Below are positions 1 through 5,370 of a DNA stretch of 5,370 bases, piece by piece. The DNA comes from Ruminococcaceae bacterium UBA1772. Its GTDB lineage: Bacteria; Bacillota; Clostridia; Oscillospirales; Acutalibacteraceae. Below the pieces are notes generated by a model. That model did not search any database, had not been told where the DNA came from, and was given only the letters and a program-made list of their open reading frames with translations. Each line of letters starts with the position of its first letter. Position 1 is the first letter of the stretch. Position numbers and translations under genes: made by a program. The stretch is taken from assembly GCA_002314645.1 (NCBI GenBank), contig DCGS01000017.1, forward strand, positions 12,675-18,044, in the 5' to 3' direction.

Positions 1-1
1 T

Positions 2-1177
2 TTACATTTGACTTTCAACAAATTGCTTTGCTGCTCTTGGTGAAAAACCACCCTTGCGAAGAGCAAATGCAGAAGCTTTTGTATCCAGTTCATTTTCATC
101 CATTTTTACGCCTTTAACCTGAGCCAAGTTGTGTACAATTTCAAGGTAAAGAGGCTTAGATGGACGGGTGTAGAGAATTGTAAGACCAAATCTGTCTGAG
201 AGAGAAATTTGTTCTTGCATTGTATCCTGTCTGTGGATGTCGTCTCCCTCTCTGTCTGAGAAGGTTTCCTTTATAAGATGACGTCTGTTACTTGTAGCGT
301 AAATAACGCAGTTATGGGCATTTGCAGACGCACCACCCTCAAGAATGGCCTTGAGTGTTCCAAGGTTTGTATCCTCTGCATTAAAGGAAAGATCATCTAT
401 GAAAATTATGAATTTAAGTGGGTTTTCTGAAATAATATCCATAATTTCAGGAAGCTTTTGAATTTGGGATTTATTAATTTCAATAAGTCTAAGACCTTCG
501 TGTGAAAGAAGGTTTGTAACAGCTTTTACAGATGAAGATTTTCCCGTACCCGCATCGCCCACAAGAAGGGTGTTTGCAGCTGGTCTGCCCTCAAGAAGAG
601 CATTTGTATTGTCTATGAGGAGACCGCGCTCACGCTCGTAACCAAAGAGGTCAAGGACGTTTGTTGTGTCAGGGGTTTTAACTGGCACAATTTCACCGTC
701 AAGGTAGCGGAACATAGTGTTATGCGAATAAATTCCATAGCCCACCTTATTTATGTCACAAATGCGAGCCTCATATTCATCAAAAAGGTTGTCTTTTTCG
801 AGCGATTCATACCCACTCTCAAACTTTGGAAGATAACCTGAATAGCCAATGAAACGCTTGAGTTCCTCAGGGGTAACACGTGAAATTTCATCAAAAATTG
901 AAATTTCATTCTTTACGCAATCTGAAAGAACCTCAGGAATTTCCTCTCCCTTAGAGCGGAGAACAACATACTGATTTTCATCTGTTACAACGGAATCCAC
1001 AATGAATTCTGTGAAGTTAAAATTATAGTCAAAAAGGTTTGCAACAAAGTCTGCATAGAGCTCAATTCTGTTTTCAAAGTCAGCGACTAAAAGTGTATAA
1101 AAAGCACGTAGTACTGGGCTTTCTTTGACATTTTTAAAAACAACAATTGAGTCGAGTTTCTTCGCTAAATTCTTCAT
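2..1177 (-). CDS. DUF815/COG2607-family AAA+ ATPase, complete, 391 aa
   Basis: This is a predicted cytoplasmic P-loop ATPase of the AAA+ superfamily; the family's substrate and physiological role are not established. The C-terminal half carries the AAA+ core. Walker A is GDAGTGKSS at residues 207-215 (K213 binds phosphate). Walker B is FIIFIDDLSF at 256-265, with acidic D261 and D262. A sensor-1-like stretch ATSNRRHL lies at 294-301, a probable arginine finger in LSDRFGL at 326-332 (R329), and a possible sensor-2 arginine in FSPRAAKQF at 378-386 (R381). The family hallmark IDDLSF...LEGG...ATSNRRHL...SDRFGLT is intact. Residues 1 to about 200 are a family-associated N-terminal region with no motif I recognise; I see no signal peptide or membrane segment. 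The ATG is preceded, nine bases away, by a modest AGGTG site. The gene follows the leucine operon terminator on the same strand, so it is probably a separate or read-through unit unrelated to leucine synthesis. Family assignment is confident; function is not. Confidence 0.9.
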   Translation of the reverse strand: MKNLAKKLDSIVVFKNVKESPVLRAFYTLLVADFENRIELYADFVANLFDYNFNFTEFIVDSVVTDENQYVVLRSKGEEIPEVLSDCVKNEISIFDEISRVTPEELKRFIGYSGYLPKFESGYESLEKDNLFDEYEARICDINKVGYGIYSHNTMFRYLDGEIVPVKTPDTTNVLDLFGYERERGLLIDNTNALLEGRPAANTLLVGDAGTGKSSSVKAVTNLLSHEGLRLIEINKSQIQKLPEIMDIISENPLKFIIFIDDLSFNAEDTNLGTLKAILEGGASANAHNCVIYATSNRRHLIKETFSDREGDDIHRQDTMQEQISLSDRFGLTILYTRPSKPLYLEIVHNLAQVKGVKMDENELDTKASAFALRKGGFSPRAAKQFVESQM

Positions 1178-1186
1178 TTTTTCTTA

Positions 1187-1191
1187 CACCT
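1187..1191 (-). promoter_or_regulatory. Weak ribosome binding site of the DUF815 ATPase gene
   Basis: AGGTG sits nine bases before the ATG at 1177-1175 in an otherwise A-rich leader. It matches only the downstream half of the consensus AGGAGGTG, so it looks weaker than the sites of the leu genes. It supports the chosen start, and no other in-frame start lies upstream within the 75-base gap. Confidence 0.5.
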
Positions 1192-1211
1192 ATTTTTATT
1201 TTTTAACGCAC

Positions 1212-1247
1212 AAAAACACACTCTATGAATTTCACAGAGCGTGTTTT
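1212..1247 (-). terminator. Rho-independent terminator ending the ilv-leu operon
   Basis: Read on the minus strand, a 15-base arm (1247-1233) pairs fully with a 15-base arm (1227-1213) around a five-base AAATT loop. Thirteen pairs are Watson-Crick and two are G-U. The 3' arm ends in five consecutive T residues (1216-1212), and an A-run begins the 5' arm. The hairpin starts five bases after the leuB TAA, the classic place for an intrinsic terminator. The same DNA read on the plus strand also forms a hairpin followed by a T-rich run, but its two wobble positions become A-C mismatches, so the structure fits minus-strand RNA better. Confidence 0.85.
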
Positions 1248-1252
1248 ATTTT

Positions 1253-2326
1253 TTAAAGTCTCTTGATGATTTCAGCTGTTACCTCTGTTGTTCCAAGAGG
1301 AGTTACGTCGCTGTCACCAACAATATCTGCAGTACGAAGACCGTCATTTAAGAACTTGTCTACAGCAGCCTCAATTGCGTCTGCTTCTTCAATGAGGTCG
1401 AATGAGTAACGGAGCATCATTGCAGCAGAGAGAATTGTTGCAATAGGGTTTGCAATGTTCTTGCCAGCAATATCAGGTGCAGAACCATGGATAGGCTCGT
1501 ACATACCAAGTTTTGTGTTACCAAGTGATGCAGAAGGAAGCATACCAATTGAACCAGTTGTCTGAGAAGCCTCATCTGAAAGAATGTCACCAAAGATGTT
1601 TGTTGTAACAATTACATCAAACTGTGATGGATTACGAACAATCTGCATTGCGCAGTTGTCTACGAGTACATCAGAAAGCTCAACCTCTGGATACTCTGCA
1701 GCCATTTCATGGATGATTTTTCTCCAAAGACGAGATGTTTCAAGTACGTTTGCCTTGTCAACACTTGCAAGTCTCTTGCCTCTCTTCATTGCTGTTTCAA
1801 AAGCAACGCGGCAAATTCTTTCAATTTCCATTGGAGAGTAGCATTCTGTATCAAATGCCTCTTCGCCATATTTACCTTCACGATATCCTCTGTCACCAAA
1901 GTAAATACCGCCAGTAAGCTCACGAACAATCATAATGTCAAAGCCGTTTTCTACTATGTCAGCACGAAGTGGACTTGCGTCCTTAAGTGCAGGATAAAGC
2001 TTTGCAGGACGAAGGTTTGTGAAAAGACCAAGGGCTGCTCTAATGCCAAGAAGACCCTTCTCTGGCTTTTGGTCGCCTGGAAGGTGATCCCACTTAGGTC
2101 CACCTACAGAACCAAGAAGAACTGAGTCAGACTTAAGGCATCCGTCAATTGTCTCCTGTGGGAGTGGACAGCCCTTTTCATCAATTGCACAACCACCAAT
2201 GAGGTATGGAGTGAAATTGAAGTTATGGCCGTATTTTTCGCCTACAACCTTAAGTACTTCTACAGCACTGTCAACTATTTCAGGGCCAATTCCGTCGCCC
2301 CTTAAAAGTGCAATATTAAAATCCAT
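1253..2326 (-). CDS. leuB: 3-isopropylmalate dehydrogenase (LeuB), complete, 357 aa
   Basis: LeuB catalyses the NAD-dependent oxidation and decarboxylation of 3-isopropylmalate to 2-ketoisocaproate, the last step specific to leucine before transamination. The full-length beta-decarboxylating dehydrogenase fold is present and close in size to the E. coli enzyme. GDGIGPE lies at 10-16. The leucine-specific substrate segment LGIRAALGLFTNLRP is at 93-107, with R96 and R106; R135 (IVREL) and Y142 (GGIYFG) also belong to the active site. The catalytic lysine is K191 in VDKANVL, and the metal-binding aspartates are D223 (LVDN), D247 and D251 in the signature NIFGDILSDEAS. HGSAPDIAGKNIANP at 280-294 is the nicotinamide cofactor loop; its D285 fits NAD rather than NADP. 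The ATG is preceded by GAGGA seven bases away. It follows leuD by 16 bases and is the last gene of the operon, with a terminator just behind it. These motifs separate it from tartrate and isocitrate dehydrogenases. Confidence 0.97.
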   Translation of the reverse strand: MDFNIALLRGDGIGPEIVDSAVEVLKVVGEKYGHNFNFTPYLIGGCAIDEKGCPLPQETIDGCLKSDSVLLGSVGGPKWDHLPGDQKPEKGLLGIRAALGLFTNLRPAKLYPALKDASPLRADIVENGFDIMIVRELTGGIYFGDRGYREGKYGEEAFDTECYSPMEIERICRVAFETAMKRGKRLASVDKANVLETSRLWRKIIHEMAAEYPEVELSDVLVDNCAMQIVRNPSQFDVIVTTNIFGDILSDEASQTTGSIGMLPSASLGNTKLGMYEPIHGSAPDIAGKNIANPIATILSAAMMLRYSFDLIEEADAIEAAVDKFLNDGLRTADIVGDSDVTPLGTTEVTAEIIKRL

Positions 2327-2333
2327 TTTTAAT

Positions 2334-2338
2334 TCCTC
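2334..2338 (-). promoter_or_regulatory. Ribosome binding site of leuB
   Basis: GAGGA lies in the 16-base gap between leuD and leuB, seven bases before the leuB ATG. This is near-optimal spacing and fixes the start at MDFNIALL. Confidence 0.75.
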
Positions 2339-2342
2339 ACAA

Positions 2343-2834
2343 TTAAATAATTCCAGCCTTAATAGACTCTACAAGGCCGCCATTTGTAATAATCTGCTGA
2401 ATGAATTCAGGGAAAGGTTCAGCCTGGAACTTTTCACCTGTTGTTTCGTCAGTAATTACACCAGTGTCAAGGTCAACTGATACCTTGTCACCCTCTGAAA
2501 TCTTGTCTACAGCCTCTGGGCACTCAACAATTGCAAGACCAATGTTAATTGAGTTTCTATAGAAAATACGAGCAAAGCTCTTAGCAATAACAATTGAAAT
2601 GCCTGAAGCCTTAATTGAAATTGGAGCATGCTCACGTGAAGAACCACAACCGAAGTTGTAGCCTGCAACCATGATGTCGCCGTCTTCTACCTTGTTGTGG
2701 AAGTCAAGGTCAATGTCTTCCATACAGTGAACTGCAAGTTCCTTTGGGTCACCTGTTGTAAGGTATCTTGCTGGAATGATTACGTCTGTATCTACGTTGT
2801 CGCCGTATTTAACTACTTTACCTGTTCTAATCAT
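2343..2834 (-). CDS. leuD: 3-isopropylmalate dehydratase small subunit (LeuD), complete, 163 aa
   Basis: LeuD is the swivelling-domain subunit that joins LeuC to form isopropylmalate isomerase, which converts 2-isopropylmalate to 3-isopropylmalate through a dehydrated intermediate. The N-terminal GDNVDTDVIIPARYL (11-25) is typical, as is the substrate-arginine segment YNFGCGSSREHAP at 59-71. SFARIFYRNSINIGL follows at 86-100. The segment YLTTGDPKELA (24-34) occupies the position of the loop that, in this family, helps set specificity for isopropylmalate over homocitrate-type substrates. At 163 residues it is the short form found in archaea and many Clostridia, not the roughly 200-residue form of enteric bacteria. 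Its ATG directly abuts the leuC stop codon, and its ribosome binding site is inside the leuC coding end, which points to coupled translation of the two partners. A related homoaconitase or dimethylmalate-type subunit is possible in principle, but the leuB neighbour argues strongly for leucine synthesis. Confidence 0.95.
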   Translation of the reverse strand: MIRTGKVVKYGDNVDTDVIIPARYLTTGDPKELAVHCMEDIDLDFHNKVEDGDIMVAGYNFGCGSSREHAPISIKASGISIVIAKSFARIFYRNSINIGLAIVECPEAVDKISEGDKVSVDLDTGVITDETTGEKFQAEPFPEFIQQIITNGGLVESIKAGII

Positions 2835-4097
2835 TTACTTTACCTCCCATGGAGCAGCAATTTTACCCGCAATAGCTGATGCAGCAGCAACAGCTGGGCT
2901 TGCCAAATATACTTCAGATTCAGGGTCACCCATACGACCTACGAAGTTTCTGTTTGTTGTAGCAACGGCTCTTTCACCCTTTGCAAGGATACCCATGTGA
3001 CCACCAAGACATGGACCACATGTTGGAGTTGAAACTACACAACCAGCTTCAATGAAGTCGGCAAGGAGACCTTCCTTCATAAGACGAAGGTAAATGTCCT
3101 GTGTTGCAGGAATAATGATTGCACGAACGTTGTCAGCAATCTTATGGCCTCTGATAATGTCAGCAGCCTCTTTAATGTCTTTGTAAAGACCATTTGTACA
3201 AGAACCAATAACAACCTGATCAATTACTACTTCGCCAACCTCGTCAATTGTGCGAGTGTTTTCAGGAAGGTGTGGGAATGCAACTGTAGGACGAAGCTCT
3301 GAAAGGTTAACTTCAAGTACTTCATCATACACTGCATCTTCGTCAGCCTCGTATACAACAGGCTCTCTATCTGAATGTTCTTTAATATACTGAAGAGTTA
3401 CTTCATCTACTGGGAAAATACCGTTCTTAGCACCAGCTTCAATTGCCATGTTTGTAATTGTAAGTCTGTCTGCCATAGTAAGGTTCTTAACGCCCTCACC
3501 TGTGTATTCCATTGACTTGTAAAGGGCACCGTCTACACCAATTTTACCAATGATGTGAAGGATTACGTCCTTACCGCTTACATACTCAGGCATTTCACCT
3601 GTAAGTACGATTTTAATTGCTGAAGGAACCTTGAACCAAGCCTTGCCTGTAGCCATACCACAAGCCATATCTGTTGAACCAACGCCTGTTGAGAAAGCGC
3701 CAAGAGCACCGTATGTACAAGTGTGTGAGTCTGCACCAATAACTACATCGCCAGAAACTACGAGTCCCTTTTCAGGAAGAAGCGCATGCTCAATTCCCAT
3801 GCGTCCAACGTCAAAGAAGTTTACAATGCTAAGTTCGTTGCAGAAATCTCTACAAGTCTTTGTCTGAATTGCAGCTTTAATATCTTTGTTTGGTGTAAAA
3901 TGGTCCATTACCATGGTTACCTTTGTCTTATCATAGACATCTTTTACACCCATTTTATTGAATTCTTTAATGGCAACAGGAGAAGTTACATCGTTTCCAA
4001 GAACTCTGTCCAAATTAACAAGAACGAGCTGACCTGCTTCAACCTTATCAAGTCCAGCATGTGCAGCAAGGATCTTTTGAGACATAGTCATTCCCAT
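2835..4097 (-). CDS. leuC: 3-isopropylmalate dehydratase large subunit (LeuC), complete, 420 aa
   Basis: LeuC is the aconitase-like large subunit of isopropylmalate isomerase and carries the catalytic [4Fe-4S] cluster. The three cluster cysteines are visible: C300 in VIGSCTNG, and C360 and C363 in STPTCGPCLGGHMG. Other family segments are MDHFTP (64-69), GADSHTCTYGALGAF (121-135), GVGSTDMA (138-145) and the C-terminal TTNRNFVGRMGDPES (380-394). At 420 residues it belongs to the shorter archaeal/clostridial type rather than the roughly 466-residue enteric LeuC, matching the short LeuD beside it. Methionines at residues 1, 3 and 5 could each start the protein. The first is preferred because AAGGAG sits ten bases before it and the spacing only grows for the others. 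The gene follows ilvD by 23 bases and its TAA touches the leuD ATG. The exposed cluster makes the enzyme oxygen-sensitive in known homologues, which fits an anaerobic host. Confidence 0.97.
   Translation of the reverse strand: MGMTMSQKILAAHAGLDKVEAGQLVLVNLDRVLGNDVTSPVAIKEFNKMGVKDVYDKTKVTMVMDHFTPNKDIKAAIQTKTCRDFCNELSIVNFFDVGRMGIEHALLPEKGLVVSGDVVIGADSHTCTYGALGAFSTGVGSTDMACGMATGKAWFKVPSAIKIVLTGEMPEYVSGKDVILHIIGKIGVDGALYKSMEYTGEGVKNLTMADRLTITNMAIEAGAKNGIFPVDEVTLQYIKEHSDREPVVYEADEDAVYDEVLEVNLSELRPTVAFPHLPENTRTIDEVGEVVIDQVVIGSCTNGLYKDIKEAADIIRGHKIADNVRAIIIPATQDIYLRLMKEGLLADFIEAGCVVSTPTCGPCLGGHMGILAKGERAVATTNRNFVGRMGDPESEVYLASPAVAAASAIAGKIAAPWEVK
2843..2847 (-). promoter_or_regulatory. Ribosome binding site of leuD, inside the end of leuC
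   Basis: GGAGG, within the longer GGGAGGT, lies eight bases before the leuD ATG and overlaps the codons for the last LeuC residues (PWEV). Ribosomes finishing leuC pass over the leuD initiation site, so the two subunits are probably made at linked rates. Confidence 0.8.
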
Positions 4098-4107
4098 TGT
4101 CTATTCA

Positions 4108-4113
4108 CTCCTT
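4108..4113 (-). promoter_or_regulatory. Ribosome binding site of leuC
   Basis: AAGGAG lies in the 23-base ilvD-leuC gap, ten bases before the first of three closely spaced ATG codons. It favours the upstream-most start (MGMTMSQ). Confidence 0.75.
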
Positions 4114-4120
4114 TTAAGGT

Positions 4121-5370
4121 TTATTTTTTATTGATGATGGCACCCTTATCTGCAGAAGAAACCATCTTTGAGTAACGCTTAAGATATCCTGTAATATCTG
4201 TCTTTTCAAGAGGCGATTCAGTCGCTTTTCTCTTTGCAATTTCCTCGTCTGAAACGCGAAGCTCAATTTTATATTCAGGGATATTAATTGAAATAATGTC
4301 TCCCTCATGTACGTATGCAATAAGTCCACCATTTGCAGCTTCAGGAGAAACGTGGCCAATGGCAGCACCTCTTGTAGCGCCGCTGAAGCGTCCGTCAGTA
4401 ATGAGTGCTACTTCCTTGTCAAGACCGGCACCTGCAATTGCAGATGTAGGAGAAAGCATTTCACGCATACCAGGACCACCTGCAGGTCCTTCATAACGAA
4501 TTACTACAACGTCACCTGGGTTAATTCCACCCTCATAAATGACTTTAATTGCCTCTTCTTCACTGTTGAATACTCTTGCAGGACCTTCATGGACAAGCAT
4601 TTCAGGTGCAACAGCGGCGCGTTTTACAACGCAGCCATCCTCTGCAAGGTTACCGAAGAGTGCGGCAATACCACCAGTCTGAGTAAATGGATTGTCAATG
4701 TCACGAATAACAGTGTTGTCAGACTTCTCTACACCCTCAAGGTTTTCCTTAAGAGTCTTTCCTGTAACTGTCATTACGTCTGTGTTAATTAAGTTTCTAG
4801 AAGCAAGTTCCTTAAGAACTGCGTGAACACCACCAGCTTCGTTTAAGTCCTCCATGTATGTAGGACCTGCTGGTGCTAAATGGCAAATGTTAGGAGTGTG
4901 TTCTGATATTTCATTTACTATGTCAAGAGAGAATGGAACATCACACTCATTTGCAATTGCAGGAAGATGAAGCATTGAGTTTGTTGAGCAACCAAGTGCC
5001 ATATCTGCTGTAATTGCGTTCTTTATTGCGTCCTCTGTCATAATGTCACGAGGCTTAATATCTTTCTTAACAAGTTCCATAATCTGCATACCTGCACGCT
5101 TTGCAAGTTCAATACGAGCAGAATATGGAGCTGGAATTGTACCATTTCCTGAAAGACCCATACCAAGTACTTCTGTAAGGCAGTTCATTGAGTTTGCAGT
5201 ATACATACCTGAGCAAGAACCACAAGAAGGGCAAGTCTTCTTTTCAAACTCAAGAAGCTTCTCATCTGTAATTTTGCCAGCTGAATATGCACCAACGGCC
5301 TCAAACATACTTGAAAGACTTGTCTTTTTACCGCCAACACGGCCAGCAAGCATTGGACCACCACTTACAA
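4121..5370 (-). CDS. ilvD: Dihydroxy-acid dehydratase (IlvD), 5' end outside the window
   Basis: IlvD dehydrates 2,3-dihydroxyisovalerate and 2,3-dihydroxy-3-methylvalerate to the 2-keto acids leading to valine, leucine and isoleucine. The reading frame is open to the window edge and begins with VSGGPMLAGR, an internal family motif, so the ATG at 5353-5351 is an internal methionine and not the true start. About 415 codons are visible. Compared with the usual 550-560 residues of this shorter family, roughly 140 N-terminal residues, including the CDKxxPG signature, are missing. Counting from that internal methionine, KTCPSCGSCSGMYTANSMNC (39-58) carries the last iron-sulfur ligand, probably C47. 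GCSTNSMLHLPAIA (121-134), EGPAGGPGMREMLSPTSA (288-305) and the second signature LITDGRFSGATRG (317-329), whose serine is the likely catalytic base, are all intact. The stop TAA is 23 bases from leuC. Sugar-acid dehydratases share the fold, but the branched-chain gene context and segments identify IlvD. Confidence 0.96.
   Translation of the reverse strand, partial: VSGGPMLAGRVGGKKTSLSSMFEAVGAYSAGKITDEKLLEFEKKTCPSCGSCSGMYTANSMNCLTEVLGMGLSGNGTIPAPYSARIELAKRAGMQIMELVKKDIKPRDIMTEDAIKNAITADMALGCSTNSMLHLPAIANECDVPFSLDIVNEISEHTPNICHLAPAGPTYMEDLNEAGGVHAVLKELASRNLINTDVMTVTGKTLKENLEGVEKSDNTVIRDIDNPFTQTGGIAALFGNLAEDGCVVKRAAVAPEMLVHEGPARVFNSEEEAIKVIYEGGINPGDVVVIRYEGPAGGPGMREMLSPTSAIAGAGLDKEVALITDGRFSGATRGAAIGHVSPEAANGGLIAYVHEGDIISINIPEYKIELRVSDEEIAKRKATESPLEKTDITGYLKRYSKMVSSADKGAIINKK

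Larger units (their letters stand above)
1253..5370 (-). other. Distal part of an ilvD-leuC-leuD-leuB operon
   Basis: Four co-directional genes are separated by 23, 0 and 16 bases, and each of leuC, leuD and leuB has a good ribosome binding site. No hairpin with a T-run lies between them, and one strong terminator follows leuB. They are therefore probably one transcript, whose promoter and control region (in Firmicutes often a leucine T-box or CodY site) lie beyond base 5370 and cannot be judged here. The set covers the shared dehydratase step and the last two steps before the transaminase of leucine synthesis. Confidence 0.85.

Noticed and set aside
1178..1252. Possible riboswitch, attenuator or small RNA in the leuB-ATPase gap
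   Set aside because: Only one simple terminator hairpin is visible. The remaining 34 bases are too short and too A-rich for a structured sensor.
1709..2125. 138-codon open frame on the plus strand opposite leuB
   Set aside because: It is antisense to conserved LeuB segments and its product resembles no protein family; it is a by-product of LeuB codon use.
3786..4175. 129-codon plus-strand frame spanning the leuC start and the ilvD end
   Set aside because: It crosses two real genes and their gap, with no ribosome site or recognisable domain; it arises by chance.
4114..4368. 84-codon minus-strand frame overlapping the ilvD 3' end and the leuC leader
   Set aside because: It is a shifted frame of ilvD; the ilvD frame carries the conserved family sequence up to its own stop at 4121.
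4307..4792. 161-codon open frame on the plus strand opposite ilvD
   Set aside because: It lies wholly antisense to strongly conserved IlvD codons, its translation is rich in Cys, Asn and Thr without any domain, and it has no convincing ribosome binding site.
1..5370. An undescribed defence, mobile or biosynthetic system
   Set aside because: Four of the five genes are standard leucine/valine/isoleucine enzymes with intact active sites, and the fifth is a known though uncharacterised ATPase family. I saw no direct or inverted repeats beyond the terminator, and no integrase, transposase or toxin-like genes.

Overview
The window is a compact, fully coding, moderately AT-rich stretch of bacterial chromosome. 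Every gene I can support lies on the minus strand, so transcription runs from the high-numbered end to the low-numbered end. The content fits an anaerobic Firmicute of the Clostridia type (an Oscillospiraceae- or Lachnospiraceae-like organism is my best guess, not proven). The reasons are strong AGGAG-type ribosome binding sites, the short LeuC/LeuD subunit type, a short-family IlvD, and a DUF815 AAA+ ATPase, a family common in Firmicutes.

From 5370 down to 1253 is the distal part of a branched-chain amino acid operon, in transcription order ilvD (5' end cut off by the window), leuC, leuD, leuB. Gaps are 23, 0 and 16 bases, each downstream gene has its own Shine-Dalgarno sequence, and I see no terminator between them. 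IlvD makes the 2-keto acid precursors of valine, leucine and isoleucine. LeuC and LeuD together isomerise 2-isopropylmalate to 3-isopropylmalate. LeuB oxidises and decarboxylates that to 2-ketoisocaproate, the direct precursor of leucine. LeuA, IlvBN, IlvC and any leader or T-box would have to lie outside the window.

A strong hairpin terminator starts five bases after the leuB stop and closes the operon. It is followed, only 35 bases before the start codon, by a complete gene for a 391-residue DUF815/COG2607 AAA+ ATPase of unknown cellular role, which ends at base 2.

I looked for an undescribed system and did not find convincing evidence of one. There is no mobile element, CRISPR array, phage gene, tRNA or rRNA, and no gap between genes over 75 bases. 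The part least explained by current knowledge is the DUF815 ATPase: its biological role, its roughly 200-residue N-terminal region, and how it is transcribed from so close behind a terminator.
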